NCBI GenBank assembly: GCA_000435675.1
Contig: FR895147.1
Span: 35,967 to 55,556, forward strand
Reading direction: 5' to 3'
DNA: 19,590 nt
DNA from: Eggerthella sp. CAG:298
GTDB taxonomy: Bacteria; Actinomycetota; Coriobacteriia; Coriobacteriales; Eggerthellaceae
Shown: one piece after another, positions 1 to 8,700 of the stretch
Position numbering within the stretch: position 1 is the stretch's first letter
How the letters are laid out: every line of letters begins with the position of its first letter
Notes under the pieces: model-generated
Seen by the model: only the letters and a program-made list of their open reading frames with translations
What the model was told of the DNA's origin: nothing
Databases searched by the model: none
Translations under genes and position numbers: made by a program

Positions 1-1064
1 TGCGAGAGGATCGGGCTCATGCCGTGATAGCGCAGACCGCCGGCATGGTTCGGGCTAGGAATGAAGCCGGAGCCGAGCGTGTACATCTTCGCGAGCGGGG
101 TAACCTTGCCCACATCGCAGAAATCGTAAGCGAACTTACCGCGCGTGAGCGTTGGGCAGCTTGCTGGCTCAACGGCGATGAAGTACGGCGCATCCTTGCC
201 TTCGAGCTTGTCCGCCATGAATGGAGCCATGAGACCACCCAAGTTCGATCCACCGCCTGCGCAGCCGATCAGGACATCGGGCTTCACGCCGATCTTCTCG
301 AGCGCCGCTTTCGTCTCGAGGCCGATGATGGACTGGTGCAGCAGCACCTGGTTGAGCACCGAACCCAACACATAGCGGCAGCCTTCGGTCGAAACCGCTT
401 CTTCAACCGCTTCAGAAATAGCGGTACCGAGCGATCCGGTGTTGTCAGGATCCTTTTCCAGAATGGAACGACCAACGTTGGTCTCATTCGAAGGAGACGC
501 CGTAACACGCGCATTGTAGGTCTCCATGACCGCTTTACGGAACGGCTTTTGCAGCGCCGAGCACTTCACCATGAACACATGCAGATCGAGTCCGAAGAAG
601 CCCGTTGCCATCGAAAGCGCGGTGCCCCATTGGCCTGCGCCCGTTTCAGTGGTGAGGCATTTCAATCCCTGCTCTTTCGCGTAGTAAGCCTGCGCGATCG
701 CAGAGTTGAGCTTGTGCGAACCTGAGGTGTTGTTGCCCTCGAACTTGTAGTAGATCTTCGCGGGGGTATCGAGCGCCTCTTCTAGGAACTTAGCGTGCAC
801 CAGCGGCGAAGGACGATACATGCGATAGAAATCGCGCACCTCTTCGGGGATCGGAATGAACTTGTCGGTTGCGTTCAGCTCCTGCTTGGCAAGCTCGGTG
901 CAGAAGACCGGCTCGAGATCAGCAACGCTCATCGGTTCGAGTGTGGCAGGATTCAAGATGGGCGCATGATCGGTGTCCATGAACGCGCGAATGTTCAACC
1001 ATGCTTTGGGCAGCTCATCTTCCGCAAGATACGTTTTGTATTCGGTACTGGTTCGGTTAGTCAT
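1..1064 (-). CDS. trpB: TrpB2-type tryptophan synthase beta chain (3' end outside window)
   Basis: PLP enzyme that condenses indole with L-serine to give L-tryptophan. The frame opens at ATG 1064, preceded by an AAAGGAG ribosome binding site, and runs off the left edge after about 354 codons, so the C-terminus is missing. Visible family signs are the PLP-lysine segment NNTSGSHKLNSA (about residue 110-122), the ETGAGQWG active-site loop, and the glycine-rich phosphate-binding loop GCAGGGSN. The N-terminus has a long pre-catalytic stretch (roughly 110 residues before the PLP lysine), and the wording NNTSGSHK rather than the classical HTGAHK type points to the TrpB2 branch, which often occurs apart from trpA and may salvage indole. 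No trpA lies upstream; what follows downstream is unseen. Expression is probably set by charged/uncharged tRNA-Trp through the T-box leader just upstream. Confidence 0.9.
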   Translation of the reverse strand, partial: MTNRTSTEYKTYLAEDELPKAWLNIRAFMDTDHAPILNPATLEPMSVADLEPVFCTELAKQELNATDKFIPIPEEVRDFYRMYRPSPLVHAKFLEEALDTPAKIYYKFEGNNTSGSHKLNSAIAQAYYAKEQGLKCLTTETGAGQWGTALSMATGFFGLDLHVFMVKCSALQKPFRKAVMETYNARVTASPSNETNVGRSILEKDPDNTGSLGTAISEAVEEAVSTEGCRYVLGSVLNQVLLHQSIIGLETKAALEKIGVKPDVLIGCAGGGSNLGGLMAPFMADKLEGKDAPYFIAVEPASCPTLTRGKFAYDFCDVGKVTPLAKMYTLGSGFIPSPNHAGGLRYHGMSPILS

Positions 1065-1091
1065 GTTTTCTCCTTTCCGAAGCCAGGGCAT

Positions 1092-1130
1092 AAAAAAACG
1101 CCCTGCCTCCTACAACGTTTCCGTGCAGGG
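1092..1130 (-). terminator. T-box intrinsic terminator
   Basis: On the minus strand CCCUGC (1130-1125) pairs with GCAGGG (about 1106-1101) across an ACGGAAACGU-containing loop and is followed by CGUUUUUUU. The left arm is the same segment that the T-box antiterminator would use, so the two structures exclude each other: uncharged tRNA-Trp should favour read-through into trpB. Confidence 0.85.
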
Positions 1131-1372
1131 ACAAGAGCGAAACTCCTGCGGTGCCACCACTGCTTGATGCGAATGCATCCTCTCATGAAATGCACGCGAC
1201 CGAAAACGCGAACATCTCTGCTCTGTTACGGGAGCTCCCGTTCTTCACTACTGGGATTCCATCCGTTCGCAAAGACCCTCCGAGGCCCATTGGCCAGCTC
1301 GTTTACTGCCAGGCTTCCACCGCCCCTGGCTCTCTAGAAGTACGTAACTGCCGTCTTCCTCGTCAACGGTGT
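1092..1372 (-). promoter_or_regulatory. T-box riboswitch, transcriptional type, probable Trp (UGG) specifier
   Basis: A leader RNA that reads tRNA charging. On the minus strand one sees, in order: a basal stem pairing CGUU/AAGAC with GUCUU/GAACG; the distal Stem I signature AGAGAGCC...GGUGGAAGCCUGGC (1335-1308); a 3'-side specifier loop AAUGG followed by GCC that can pair with an upstream GGC, placing UGG at 1289-1287; a Stem III formed by the perfect palindrome ACGGGAGCTCCCGT (1241-1228); and the T-box motif GUGGUGGCACCGC (1160-1148), which binds the tRNA NCCA end. GUCCCUGC downstream can pair either with the T-box arm (antiterminator) or with the terminator arm. Specifier UGG fits control of a tryptophan gene. 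The class assignment is secure; the exact specifier is inferred from hand folding. Confidence 0.9.
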
Positions 1373-1378
1373 ATGACT

Positions 1379-1407
1379 ATGATAATCACGCTTGAGACGT
1401 TTTTCAA
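1379..1407 (-). promoter_or_regulatory. Promoter of the T-box/trpB transcript
   Basis: On the minus strand a -35 box TTGAAA (1407-1402) is separated by exactly 17 nt from a -10 box TATCAT (1384-1379). Transcription would start near 1372, directly before the T-box Stem I sequence. It lies between the end of the phosphatase gene (1426) and the leader, so trpB is transcribed independently of the ridA-rsmI-phosphatase operon. Confidence 0.75.
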
Positions 1408-1425
1408 GAAGGAAAACGTGAACGC

Positions 1426-1887
1426 CTATCTCAAACGGCGCTTGACCTCTTCGAGCAGCACCGTGCAACCTGCATCAACATCTTCGAAGGTCGTTTCGAA
1501 ATCGCCCGTATACCAAGGGTCGGCCACATCGCGCGACCAGCCGGGCCAATCGAGCAAGAGGCTGCATTTTTCTTGTGGATCGTTCTTGAACAGGCACAGC
1601 ATATCACGCATGTTGTAGTGATCCATGCCAACGATATAGTCGAAGCGATCGTAATCGCTCCGCTTGGCGAGATGCGCTTGCCGCGGAGCGAACGGGATGC
1701 CGTACTCTTCAAGGATCGCTCGCGTTCCTCGGTGAATATCCGAACCGATCTCATCAGTATGGAGCGCGGCTGATTCAACCTGCACCTTATCGGCAAGTCC
1801 CGCACGCGCAAGCTTATCCTTCATGACGAACTCCGCCATGGGAGAACGACAGATGTTTCCATGACAAAGAAAGAGGATCGCAGTCAT
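1426..1887 (-). CDS. Low-molecular-weight protein-tyrosine phosphatase family protein
   Basis: 153 residues, the usual size of this cytosolic family. The P-loop CHGNICRS (C8 to R14-S15) is the CX5R(S/T) catalytic motif, and DPWYTG (D123) near the C-terminus is the general-acid loop, so an active phosphatase is expected. In this family substrates are phosphotyrosine (or, in some Gram-positives, phosphoarginine) proteins; the sequence alone does not decide which. ATG 1887 follows a GAAAGG ribosome binding site. It is the last gene of a leftward run ridA-rsmI-phosphatase, 39 nt after the rsmI stop, and is followed by the trpB promoter region. Confidence 0.88.
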   Translation of the reverse strand: MTAILFLCHGNICRSPMAEFVMKDKLARAGLADKVQVESAALHTDEIGSDIHRGTRAILEEYGIPFAPRQAHLAKRSDYDRFDYIVGMDHYNMRDMLCLFKNDPQEKCSLLLDWPGWSRDVADPWYTGDFETTFEDVDAGCTVLLEEVKRRLR

Positions 1888-1926
1888 CGTGAACCTTTCA
1901 TGAATCCGTTACGGGGTGCGCCAATA

Positions 1927-2805
1927 TCAAGCACCGTGAACGATCTCGTAGGCATCGTTGCGCGAAAGCCCGTATGCCTCCCGAAGATGCGCAACGATCT
2001 CCTTTTTGGAGAGCTCACCTGCAGCCAACAACGCCGCAGCTTCTTCGCGTGCATCATGCGCCGAAGCGCTCGCCTGCGCATCGACTTCGGCCGTGCTCGG
2101 CGCATCGATCACGAGCACGATCTCACCTTTGACCTGGCCTTCGGCTGCACGTTTGGCAAACTCTTGCGCGACTTCGCCACTCAGCCCGCGCACGACTTCT
2201 TCGTGGATCTTCGTGAGCTCCCTGCATACCGCAACATTGCGCAGCGAGAATGCTTCAGCCACCGCCTCGAGCGCTGAAACGATACGATTCGGGCTTTCAT
2301 AGAATACGAGCACCGCATCGAGCGCACGGAGCGATTCGAGCACCGCCACCCGCTCCCCTGCTTTACGCGGAAAGAAACCTCCGAAATAGAAACACGGTGC
2401 GGTAAAACCACTGGCCACATAGGCCGTGGCAACTGCTGTCCCGCCTGGCAAAACCTCAACAGCAAGCCCGCGCTCGTACGCACGCTCAATCAAGCGCTGG
2501 CCTGGGTCGGAGACACCGGGCATACCTGCATCCGAGCAATAGCAAACGCACTCCCCTGCTTCCACGCGGTCGAGCGCGCTATCGGCCTTTTGCGCAAGGG
2601 ACGCCTCATCCAAGCGCTCAAGCCGCTTCTGGATACCGAGCGCTGCAAGCAGCTTGCCAGTGACGCGCGTGTCTTCACAGCACACCACATCACACGTCTC
2701 GAGCGCCATGCACGCACGCGGTGGCAGGTCGCCCAAATTCCCCAGCGGTGTTGGGCAGATAACGAGCTTTCCTGCCGAATGTTCTTGTGCTGTTGCTCTT
2801 ATCAC
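1927..2805 (-). CDS. rsmI: 16S rRNA (cytidine-1402-2'-O)-methyltransferase RsmI
   Basis: SAM-dependent tetrapyrrole-methylase-fold enzyme that 2'-O-methylates C1402 in the 16S rRNA decoding centre. Seen motifs: VICPTPLGNLGD (res 15-26), CCEDTRVTGKLL (42-53), CYCSDAGMPGVSDPGQ (88-103), LPGGTAVATA (119-128), FFPRK (144-148), FYESPNRI (168-175) and CRELTKIHEE. The length of 292 is typical. The start is GTG at 2805, with AAGGAA 10 nt upstream; the first ~12 residues are non-conserved. A C-terminal segment after about residue 240 resembles the small helical tail seen in RsmI proteins. It lies 30 nt after ridA and shares its direction, so the two are probably cotranscribed. Confidence 0.92.
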   Translation of the reverse strand: MIRATAQEHSAGKLVICPTPLGNLGDLPPRACMALETCDVVCCEDTRVTGKLLAALGIQKRLERLDEASLAQKADSALDRVEAGECVCYCSDAGMPGVSDPGQRLIERAYERGLAVEVLPGGTAVATAYVASGFTAPCFYFGGFFPRKAGERVAVLESLRALDAVLVFYESPNRIVSALEAVAEAFSLRNVAVCRELTKIHEEVVRGLSGEVAQEFAKRAAEGQVKGEIVLVIDAPSTAEVDAQASASAHDAREEAAALLAAGELSKKEIVAHLREAYGLSRNDAYEIVHGA

Positions 2806-2835
2806 GACCGTGAGATTCCTTACGAAGGCGCCGAA

Positions 2836-3252
2836 CTAGAACGATTCGGCGATGTTGAAACGCGTAGAAGGTTCAGAACCAACATAAGCGACCACTTCAA
2901 CCTCGACGAGCGCGCCCTTCGGCAGCGCATCGACCCCTACCGCACTACGTGCCGGCAGATTCTCATCGAAATAGCGCGCATACACCTCATTGAACGCCAC
3001 GAAATCGTTGATGTCATCCAAGAAGCAGGTCGTTTTCACCACGTGATTCAGATCGGTTCCCGCTGCTTCCAAAAGCCCGGTCACGTTCTTCATCACCTGC
3101 TCGGTCTGTTCTTGGATCGTAGTGCCGACCATCTCTCCGCTGGCCGGATCGAGTGCGATCTGACCTGAAGCGAACAGCATCCCGTTCACCACGATGCCTT
3201 GCGAATAGGGTCCGATGGCCGCTGGTGCGTTATCCGTGCGTACTACTTTCAT
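2836..3252 (-). CDS. ridA: RidA family enamine/imine deaminase
   Basis: Hydrolyses reactive 2-aminoacrylate/2-aminocrotonate intermediates to keto acids plus ammonia, protecting PLP enzymes. Typical signs: NAPAAIGPYSQG (res 8-19), LFASGQIALDP, and the active-site arginine in LPARSAVGVDALPKGALVEVE (R102, the equivalent of E. coli Arg105). The ATG at 3252 is chosen because GTAGGAG lies just upstream; an in-frame start at 3288 would put that ribosome binding site inside the gene. The resulting 138 residues are about 10 longer than usual because of a C-terminal tail (SEPSTRFNIAESF). It is divergent from ilvA, whose product generates exactly the RidA substrates, and heads the ridA-rsmI-phosphatase operon. 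Confidence 0.92.
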   Translation of the reverse strand: MKVVRTDNAPAAIGPYSQGIVVNGMLFASGQIALDPASGEMVGTTIQEQTEQVMKNVTGLLEAAGTDLNHVVKTTCFLDDINDFVAFNEVYARYFDENLPARSAVGVDALPKGALVEVEVVAYVGSEPSTRFNIAESF

Positions 3253-3495
3253 GTGTTCTCCTACTTCTCTTACGCTAAGCTCCCGCAAGTCGATTCAACG
3301 TCCAAGCGCATCCTCTCGCGTTTGCCCAACTCGTTCTTTTATTTGCTCATTACTTATTTACAATAGAGATGACGTTTTCATTATTCCACGAAAACTAAGC
3401 GCAGATACGGCGAAAGCCAGATTAGACCACCTTAAGCGGCCGCAGCGGTTCTTCGTCACATACCTGCTCCAAGAAAGAACCAAAGGAACTGTTCC
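3253..3495. promoter_or_regulatory. Divergent ridA/ilvA promoter region
   Basis: 243 bases without a gene, A+T-rich in the middle. Leftward, TTGTAA-N16-TAAAAG (within 3335-3365) is a possible ridA promoter. Rightward, TTTACA-N17-ATTATT (about 3356-3384) is a weaker candidate for ilvA. No T-box, attenuator peptide or other riboswitch is recognisable in front of ilvA. The hexamers are matched by eye only. Confidence 0.35.
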
Positions 3496-4731
3496 ATGCC
3501 TAGTGCCGATACCACTCCCCAGCTGACCCTCAACACCTTCGAAGATGCTTCCAAGCGCGTCAAGGAGGTCACCCAGGAAACGAAACTCATCTACAGCCCG
3601 CACTTCAGCAAGGAGACGGGCAACGATGTCTACTTGAAACCAGAGAACATGCAGCGCACGGGCGCCTACAAGGTGCGCGGTGCCTACTACAAGATATCAA
3701 CGCTTTCCGATGAGGAGCGCAAACGCGGGCTGATCACGGCTTCCGCAGGTAACCATGCACAAGGCGTTGCCTATGCTGCCAAGAAGTTCGGCGTGCCCGC
3801 CACCATCGTCATGCCCACCACCACGCCCTACATCAAGGTCGAGCGCACTAAATCGCATGGTGCTGAAGTGGTGCTGGCAGGTGAGGTCTACGACGAATCC
3901 TACGAACATGCGCTCAAGCTTGCTGAAGAGCAAGGGCTCACGTTCATCCATCCGTTCAACGATCTGCAAGTTGCTGCAGGTCAGGGATCGATCGCCATGG
4001 AGATCGTCCAGGACCTACCGCTCGTTGATGCTATCCTCGTGCCCATCGGTGGCGGCGGGCTTGCATCAGGTGTTTCCACGCTCGCCAAGATGCTCAACCC
4101 CCGCATCAAGGTGATCGGTGTTGAGCCTGCAGGCGCTGCCTGCATGAAAGCATCGCTCGAAGCGGGACACGTGGTGAAGCTGCCTTCCGTGAGCACCATC
4201 GCCGATGGCACCGCTGTGCTCGAACCAGGCGACAAGGTATTCCCCTACATCCAGGAGAACATCGACGAGATCATCACGGTCGACGATGACGAGCTGATCG
4301 TTGCCTTCCTCGACATGGTCGAGAATCACAAGATGGTCGTCGAGAATTCGGGCTTGCTCACTATTGCCGCGCTCAAGCACTTGAGCATGCTCGACAAGAA
4401 GGTCGTCTCCATCCTCTCAGGCGGGAACATGGACGTGATCACCATGGCAACCGTGGTGCAGCATGGCCTTATTCAGCGCGATCGCATCTTCACCGTGTCG
4501 GTACTCTTGCCCGATCGCCCCGGAGAACTCGTGAACGTGGCGCAGATCATTGCCGAGCAGAATGGCAACGTGATCCGCCTCGATCACAACCAGTTCGTTA
4601 CCGCGAACCGCAGCGCTGCGGTCGAGTTGCGTGTGACCATTGAAGCCTTCGGCACCGACCACAAAGGTCGTATCGTGCACGCGCTCCAAGAGGCGGGCTA
4701 CTCCCCCCAGCTCATCCAAGCAGCGCTCTAA
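3496..4731 (+). CDS. ilvA: Threonine ammonia-lyase with C-terminal ACT domain
   Basis: PLP enzyme that deaminates L-threonine to 2-oxobutanoate, the entry step to isoleucine. Of 411 residues, 1-330 are the fold-type II catalytic domain: PLP lysine K59 in TGAYKVRGA, SAGNHAQG (83-90), the phosphate loop GGGGLASG (185-192) and SGGN (308-311). Residues ~331-411 form one ACT-like regulatory domain (VSVLLPDRPGELVNVAQII). This is the ~400-residue class with one short C-terminal domain, shorter than the E. coli IlvA (~514). A catabolic (TdcB-like) role is possible, and the allosteric effector cannot be read from the sequence. ATG 3496 follows AAAGGAAC at good spacing. It is divergent from ridA and ends in its own terminator. 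Confidence 0.92.
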   Translation: MPSADTTPQLTLNTFEDASKRVKEVTQETKLIYSPHFSKETGNDVYLKPENMQRTGAYKVRGAYYKISTLSDEERKRGLITASAGNHAQGVAYAAKKFGVPATIVMPTTTPYIKVERTKSHGAEVVLAGEVYDESYEHALKLAEEQGLTFIHPFNDLQVAAGQGSIAMEIVQDLPLVDAILVPIGGGGLASGVSTLAKMLNPRIKVIGVEPAGAACMKASLEAGHVVKLPSVSTIADGTAVLEPGDKVFPYIQENIDEIITVDDDELIVAFLDMVENHKMVVENSGLLTIAALKHLSMLDKKVVSILSGGNMDVITMATVVQHGLIQRDRIFTVSVLLPDRPGELVNVAQIIAEQNGNVIRLDHNQFVTANRSAAVELRVTIEAFGTDHKGRIVHALQEAGYSPQLIQAAL

Positions 4732-4745
4732 GCAAAGGGATACGG

Positions 4746-4778
4746 GTGACAAACTACCCGGTCGTTCGTCACTTTTTT
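4746..4778 (+). terminator. Intrinsic terminator after ilvA
   Basis: Fifteen nt after the ilvA stop, GTGACAAAC (4746-4754) pairs with GTTCGTCAC (4764-4772) with one mismatch, followed by TTTTTT (4773-4778). Reading leftward the hairpin lacks a following U-run, so it serves ilvA rather than the convergent gene at 4790. Confidence 0.8.
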
Positions 4779-4789
4779 CGCATGGAGCG

Positions 4790-5752
4790 TTAGATGCAGA
4801 AGCCGATCACGACGGAAAGCTTGCTATTCGCGTTCAGCGATTCCGGGGCATTCTGCTCGGTATCATAGCCTTTGCCCTGGCTGAAGAACTGCGTTGCGGT
4901 TTCTGGATTCGGGCTTCTGAACCACCAGTTCAGATCGCCAGACCCCGCAAGCTTAGACGAGAGATCTTGCTTGAAGGCATCATCTTCCAACAGCATATAT
5001 TGTGCACCTTCTGCATTGAGCACATTCGCATAGCCTACCGCGCCGAACGATTCGCCCGCGAACTCGACCGCTGAGAGCGCCCAGACTTTATCACCCGTGA
5101 CGCTAACCGCATCGGGCGATTCGGTATTGCCTGTATTGTTGGTCTCTTTCTTCACTTCAACGATGTATTCTTGCAGATCAGCTGGCAGCGATTCGAAGAA
5201 TTCGCCATTGAGCTGCGCACGAAGCGCAGACGCTTCCCAGCCACCCTGATTCGTTGCAGCATCATTCATCGGAGCCTCTTCAACGAGCACAGTAACGATG
5301 AAGCTCATGCCGGCATTGCCAGAGTTATTCGTGCGAGGATCGTGATAGACCCCCACTAAGTGCGCCTGCAGCTCAGTACCATCCGCCAGCGTGAAGTCCT
5401 TCACCAGGTCCGTGCGGAGCGTCCCGTCTTCATTCACGAAATCGTGCTTCTTCGCCTCGCGCAGAGCGCCATCGACGTTACCCGCCATGGTCATATTGCT
5501 CGAGATCTCGGCGATCTGCTCCCAGGAATAGTCATTGAACGACTGCGGTTCCTCTTCGGCAAAGAAGCCCACCTTATTGCTGCTCATATAAATGAATACG
5601 AATCCGATGATGGCAACGATAACGAGCGCAATGCCGCCAGCGATCATCGACTTCTTCGTCGTTTTCGGCTGAATAGGCTCGATGTATTCGTTGCAATGTT
5701 CGCAATGAAAACCATCCTCTTGATGAGGGGCACCACAGTGGGGACAACGCAT
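4790..5752 (-). CDS. Membrane-anchored zinc-ribbon protein with DUF6273-like domain
   Basis: 320 residues of unknown function. Residues 3-20 carry CPHC...CEHC (C3, C6, C17, C20), a short zinc ribbon that would be cytoplasmic. K33-K34 precede a single hydrophobic helix (about 36-56, MIAGGIALVIVAIIGFVFIY), and the remainder is predicted outside. The outer part ends with NWWFRSPNPE (about 275-284) and VVIGFCI, which resemble the WWLRSP-type end of DUF6273 domains common in anaerobic Firmicutes and Actinobacteria. Its ATG lies in AAGGAGTAATTCATG, where the TAA is the stop codon of the giant activase gene, so the two are translationally coupled. It is the last gene of the tetR-activase operon and converges on ilvA. 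Confidence 0.8.
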   Translation of the reverse strand: MRCPHCGAPHQEDGFHCEHCNEYIEPIQPKTTKKSMIAGGIALVIVAIIGFVFIYMSSNKVGFFAEEEPQSFNDYSWEQIAEISSNMTMAGNVDGALREAKKHDFVNEDGTLRTDLVKDFTLADGTELQAHLVGVYHDPRTNNSGNAGMSFIVTVLVEEAPMNDAATNQGGWEASALRAQLNGEFFESLPADLQEYIVEVKKETNNTGNTESPDAVSVTGDKVWALSAVEFAGESFGAVGYANVLNAEGAQYMLLEDDAFKQDLSSKLAGSGDLNWWFRSPNPETATQFFSQGKGYDTEQNAPESLNANSKLSVVIGFCI

Positions 5753-5755
5753 GAA

Positions 5756-8700
5756 TTACTCCTTCGCGCTACTGGTAAGCTCGGTCACTTCGTAGTCTTC
5801 TACTTTATCAGGTTCACTCTGCAGGGCGAGCGTGTCCGAGAAGAGCACCTGCGAAGGAGCCTTGCGCTCGGCGCGCTCAGGGAGCTGCTGTTCTGCCAGA
5901 TTCGCCTTCGCGACCGAGATCATGAGCTTGATACGGTTGAGCTGGTTCACCTCTGAAGCACCAGGGTCGTAGTCGACCGCCACGATGTTCGTGCCCGCAT
6001 AACGACGGCGAAGCTCCTTGATGACCGACTTGCCCACCACGTGATTCGGCAAGCAGGCGAAGGGTTGAGCGCATACGATGTTCGGGGCGCCGTTTAGAAT
6101 GAGCTCCACCATCTCAGCCGTGAGCAGCCATCCCTCACCCATCGAATTGCACAGGCTCAAGATCTCTTCAGCGTATTCCGCCAGCTCATAGATGTTCGTG
6201 GAAGGCTCGAAGCGGCTCGATCTGCGCAGCGCGTCATCCATCGGTTTGCGCAAGTGGTAGAGCATCTTCAGCCCTGCGCGCGCGCCGATCGCTCCCTTCT
6301 TGCTACGTCCGAGCGGATCTTTTTGGAAGATCGAACCTGCAATGCCGAACATGAAGAATTCAGCAAGCCCTGGAACTACCGCTTCGCAGCCTTCGGCCTC
6401 GATCACGTCGACCACCTGATTGTTCGCCGTGGGATGGAACTTCACCAAGATCTCGCCGACCACGCCTACACGCGGCTTCGTACCTTCGCCCTGAAGGGGC
6501 AGGTTATCGAAATCGTCGACGATCTCCTGCACGGTCTTCTTGAAGCGACCAGCCTTCTCACCTTCGTAGATCTGAGCTTGGCAACGTGCCATCCAATGAT
6601 CGAACAGGCAGTTCGCTGCACCAGGCTCGCATTCATAGGGACGGGTGCGATAGAGGCACTGCATGAGCAGATCGCCGTAGAAGATGGCATAGATAGCGTT
6701 GTAGAGCATCGTCGCAGAGACGTTGAAGCCCGAGTTCTCTTCATCGAGCTTCTTGAACGCCAGAGAGATGACCGGAATATGCTCGAGACCCACCGACTTG
6801 AGCGCCTTACGGATGAGCGCGATATAGTTGGTCGCGCGACAGCCGCCACCTGTTTGCGTGATGATGACCGCAAGCTTATCGGTATCGTACTTGCCCGACA
6901 TGACCGCTTCCATGATCTGGCCGGTGACCAAGATGGACGGATAGCAGATGTCGTTGTTCACATACTTGAGGCCGGCATCGACCGCGCCATGATCGACCGA
7001 AGGCAAGAGCTCGAGGTTGTAGCCCGCCTTATGGAAGACCTTCACGAGCAGGTCGAAATGGATCGGCGCCATCTGCGGACAGAGGATCGTGTAGCCCTCG
7101 TCGAACATTTCCTTCGTGAACTCCGCACGAGGGAACTCCGTCGAAGCGCCCTCAGCCGCTTCGGTAGTTGCAAGCGCGTCCGCCTCTTGGGTCGCCTCGG
7201 CTTCATCGAGCGTTGCCTTGGCGAGCGCACGAGCGGCCTCCCCTTCGGTCTTGCCCGTCTTTTCCGCCAAGCGCGCATCGATATCGGCCTGGATCGCATC
7301 GATATCGAGCGATGCCACCGGACAGGTAGAAGCGTGCGCGTTCTGTTCGGCCAGCTCATCAGCCTGATCCTTAAGCGCAGCGAGCAGCGAACGGATACGG
7401 ATACGCGCCGCACCTAAGTTCGACACCTCGTCGATCTTCAGCACGGTATAGATCTTGCCCGCACCTTCCAAGATCTCCTGCACCTGGTCGGTCGTAAGCG
7501 CATCGAGACCACAGCCGAAGCTGTTCAACTGGACCAGGTCGAGATCATCACGCGTGGTCACGAGCTTCGCGGAATTGTAGAGGCGCGTGTGATACATCCA
7601 CTGATCAACCACGCGGATCGGACGTTCAAGACGCGCCATATGCGCGACCGAATCCTCCGTGAGCACCGCCAGACCAAAGCTTTGGAGCAGCTCAGGGATA
7701 GCATGGTTGATCTCGGGATCGAGGTGATACGGCCTACCTGCCAGCACGATGCCATGCGTGCCCGTGTCCTCCATCCACTTGAGCGTCTCTTCGCCCTTGT
7801 GGCGGATGTCCTCTTTGAAGGCCACGTCTTCAGCCCAAGCAGCCTCGACCGCTGCTTCGATATCCTTCTTGCTCGGCAACTTGCCCTTTGCATCCTTCAT
7901 GAGCTCCGGGTGCTTCTCGACCAACTCCACGTAGAGACGCTTCTTCAGATGGTCCTTCTGGTCATACGGAACGAAGGGGTTCAAGAACTCAACATCCGTT
8001 TCGTTGAGCTCGTCGATGTTGAGGCGCAGCGCCTCGGAATAGCTCATGACGATCGGGCAGTTGAAGTGATTGCCTGCGCCTTCGTCTTCCTGGCGTTCCC
8101 ATTTCGAACAGGGCATCCAGATGAAGTCGATATCCTTATCGAGCAGGTTCATCACATGACCGTGCGAGAGCTTCGCCGGATAGCACACGCTCTCGGAAGG
8201 CATGGACTCGATGCCCGCTTCGTAGGTCTTCTTCGTTGAAGCATCCGAAATTTGAACACGGAACCCGAGCTCATTGAAGAAGGTGAACCAGAACGGATAG
8301 TTCTCATACATGTTGAGCGCACGCGGGATACCCACCGTGCCGCGCGTTGCCGCTTCGGCGGAAAGCGGTTCGTAGTGATCGAAGAGACGTGCGGTCTTGT
8401 ACTCGAAGAGATTCGGCACCTCGGTCTTGATGGCCTGAGTGCTCGCCCCCTTCTCGCAGCGATTGCCCGTGATGAAGCGGCGATGGCGGCCGGTTGCTTC
8501 GTCGATACCGAAATCGTTCACCGTGAGCAAGCAGGCATTCGAGCAGGCTTTACAGCGAACGGTACGATGGGTCGGCGCAAGCGCTTCGATCTCTTCGAGC
8601 GAGAGCATGCTCGTTAACGGTACTTTCGGACCCACATCGGGCGACAGTGGCTGATCGGCAAGCGCCTGTTCGACCTCCGCATAGCGATCGCGTGCCAAGA

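Noticed and set aside
24..725. Plus-strand open frame of 233 codons
   Set aside because: It is antisense to the well-supported TrpB2 gene, has no family likeness, and its His/Arg-rich content is typical of complement-strand frames.
3253..3288. Upstream ATG start for ridA at 3288
   Set aside because: It would place the strong GTAGGAG ribosome binding site inside the gene and add 12 residues absent from the family.
4746..4778. Bidirectional terminator serving also the gene at 4790
   Set aside because: Reading leftward the hairpin is preceded, not followed, by the U-equivalent tract, so only the ilvA direction is supported.
6254..7417. Plus-strand open frame of 387 codons opposite the giant activase
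   Set aside because: The minus strand shows continuous family motifs here; the plus frame reads as a Leu/Arg/Asp-rich shadow without motifs or ribosome binding site.
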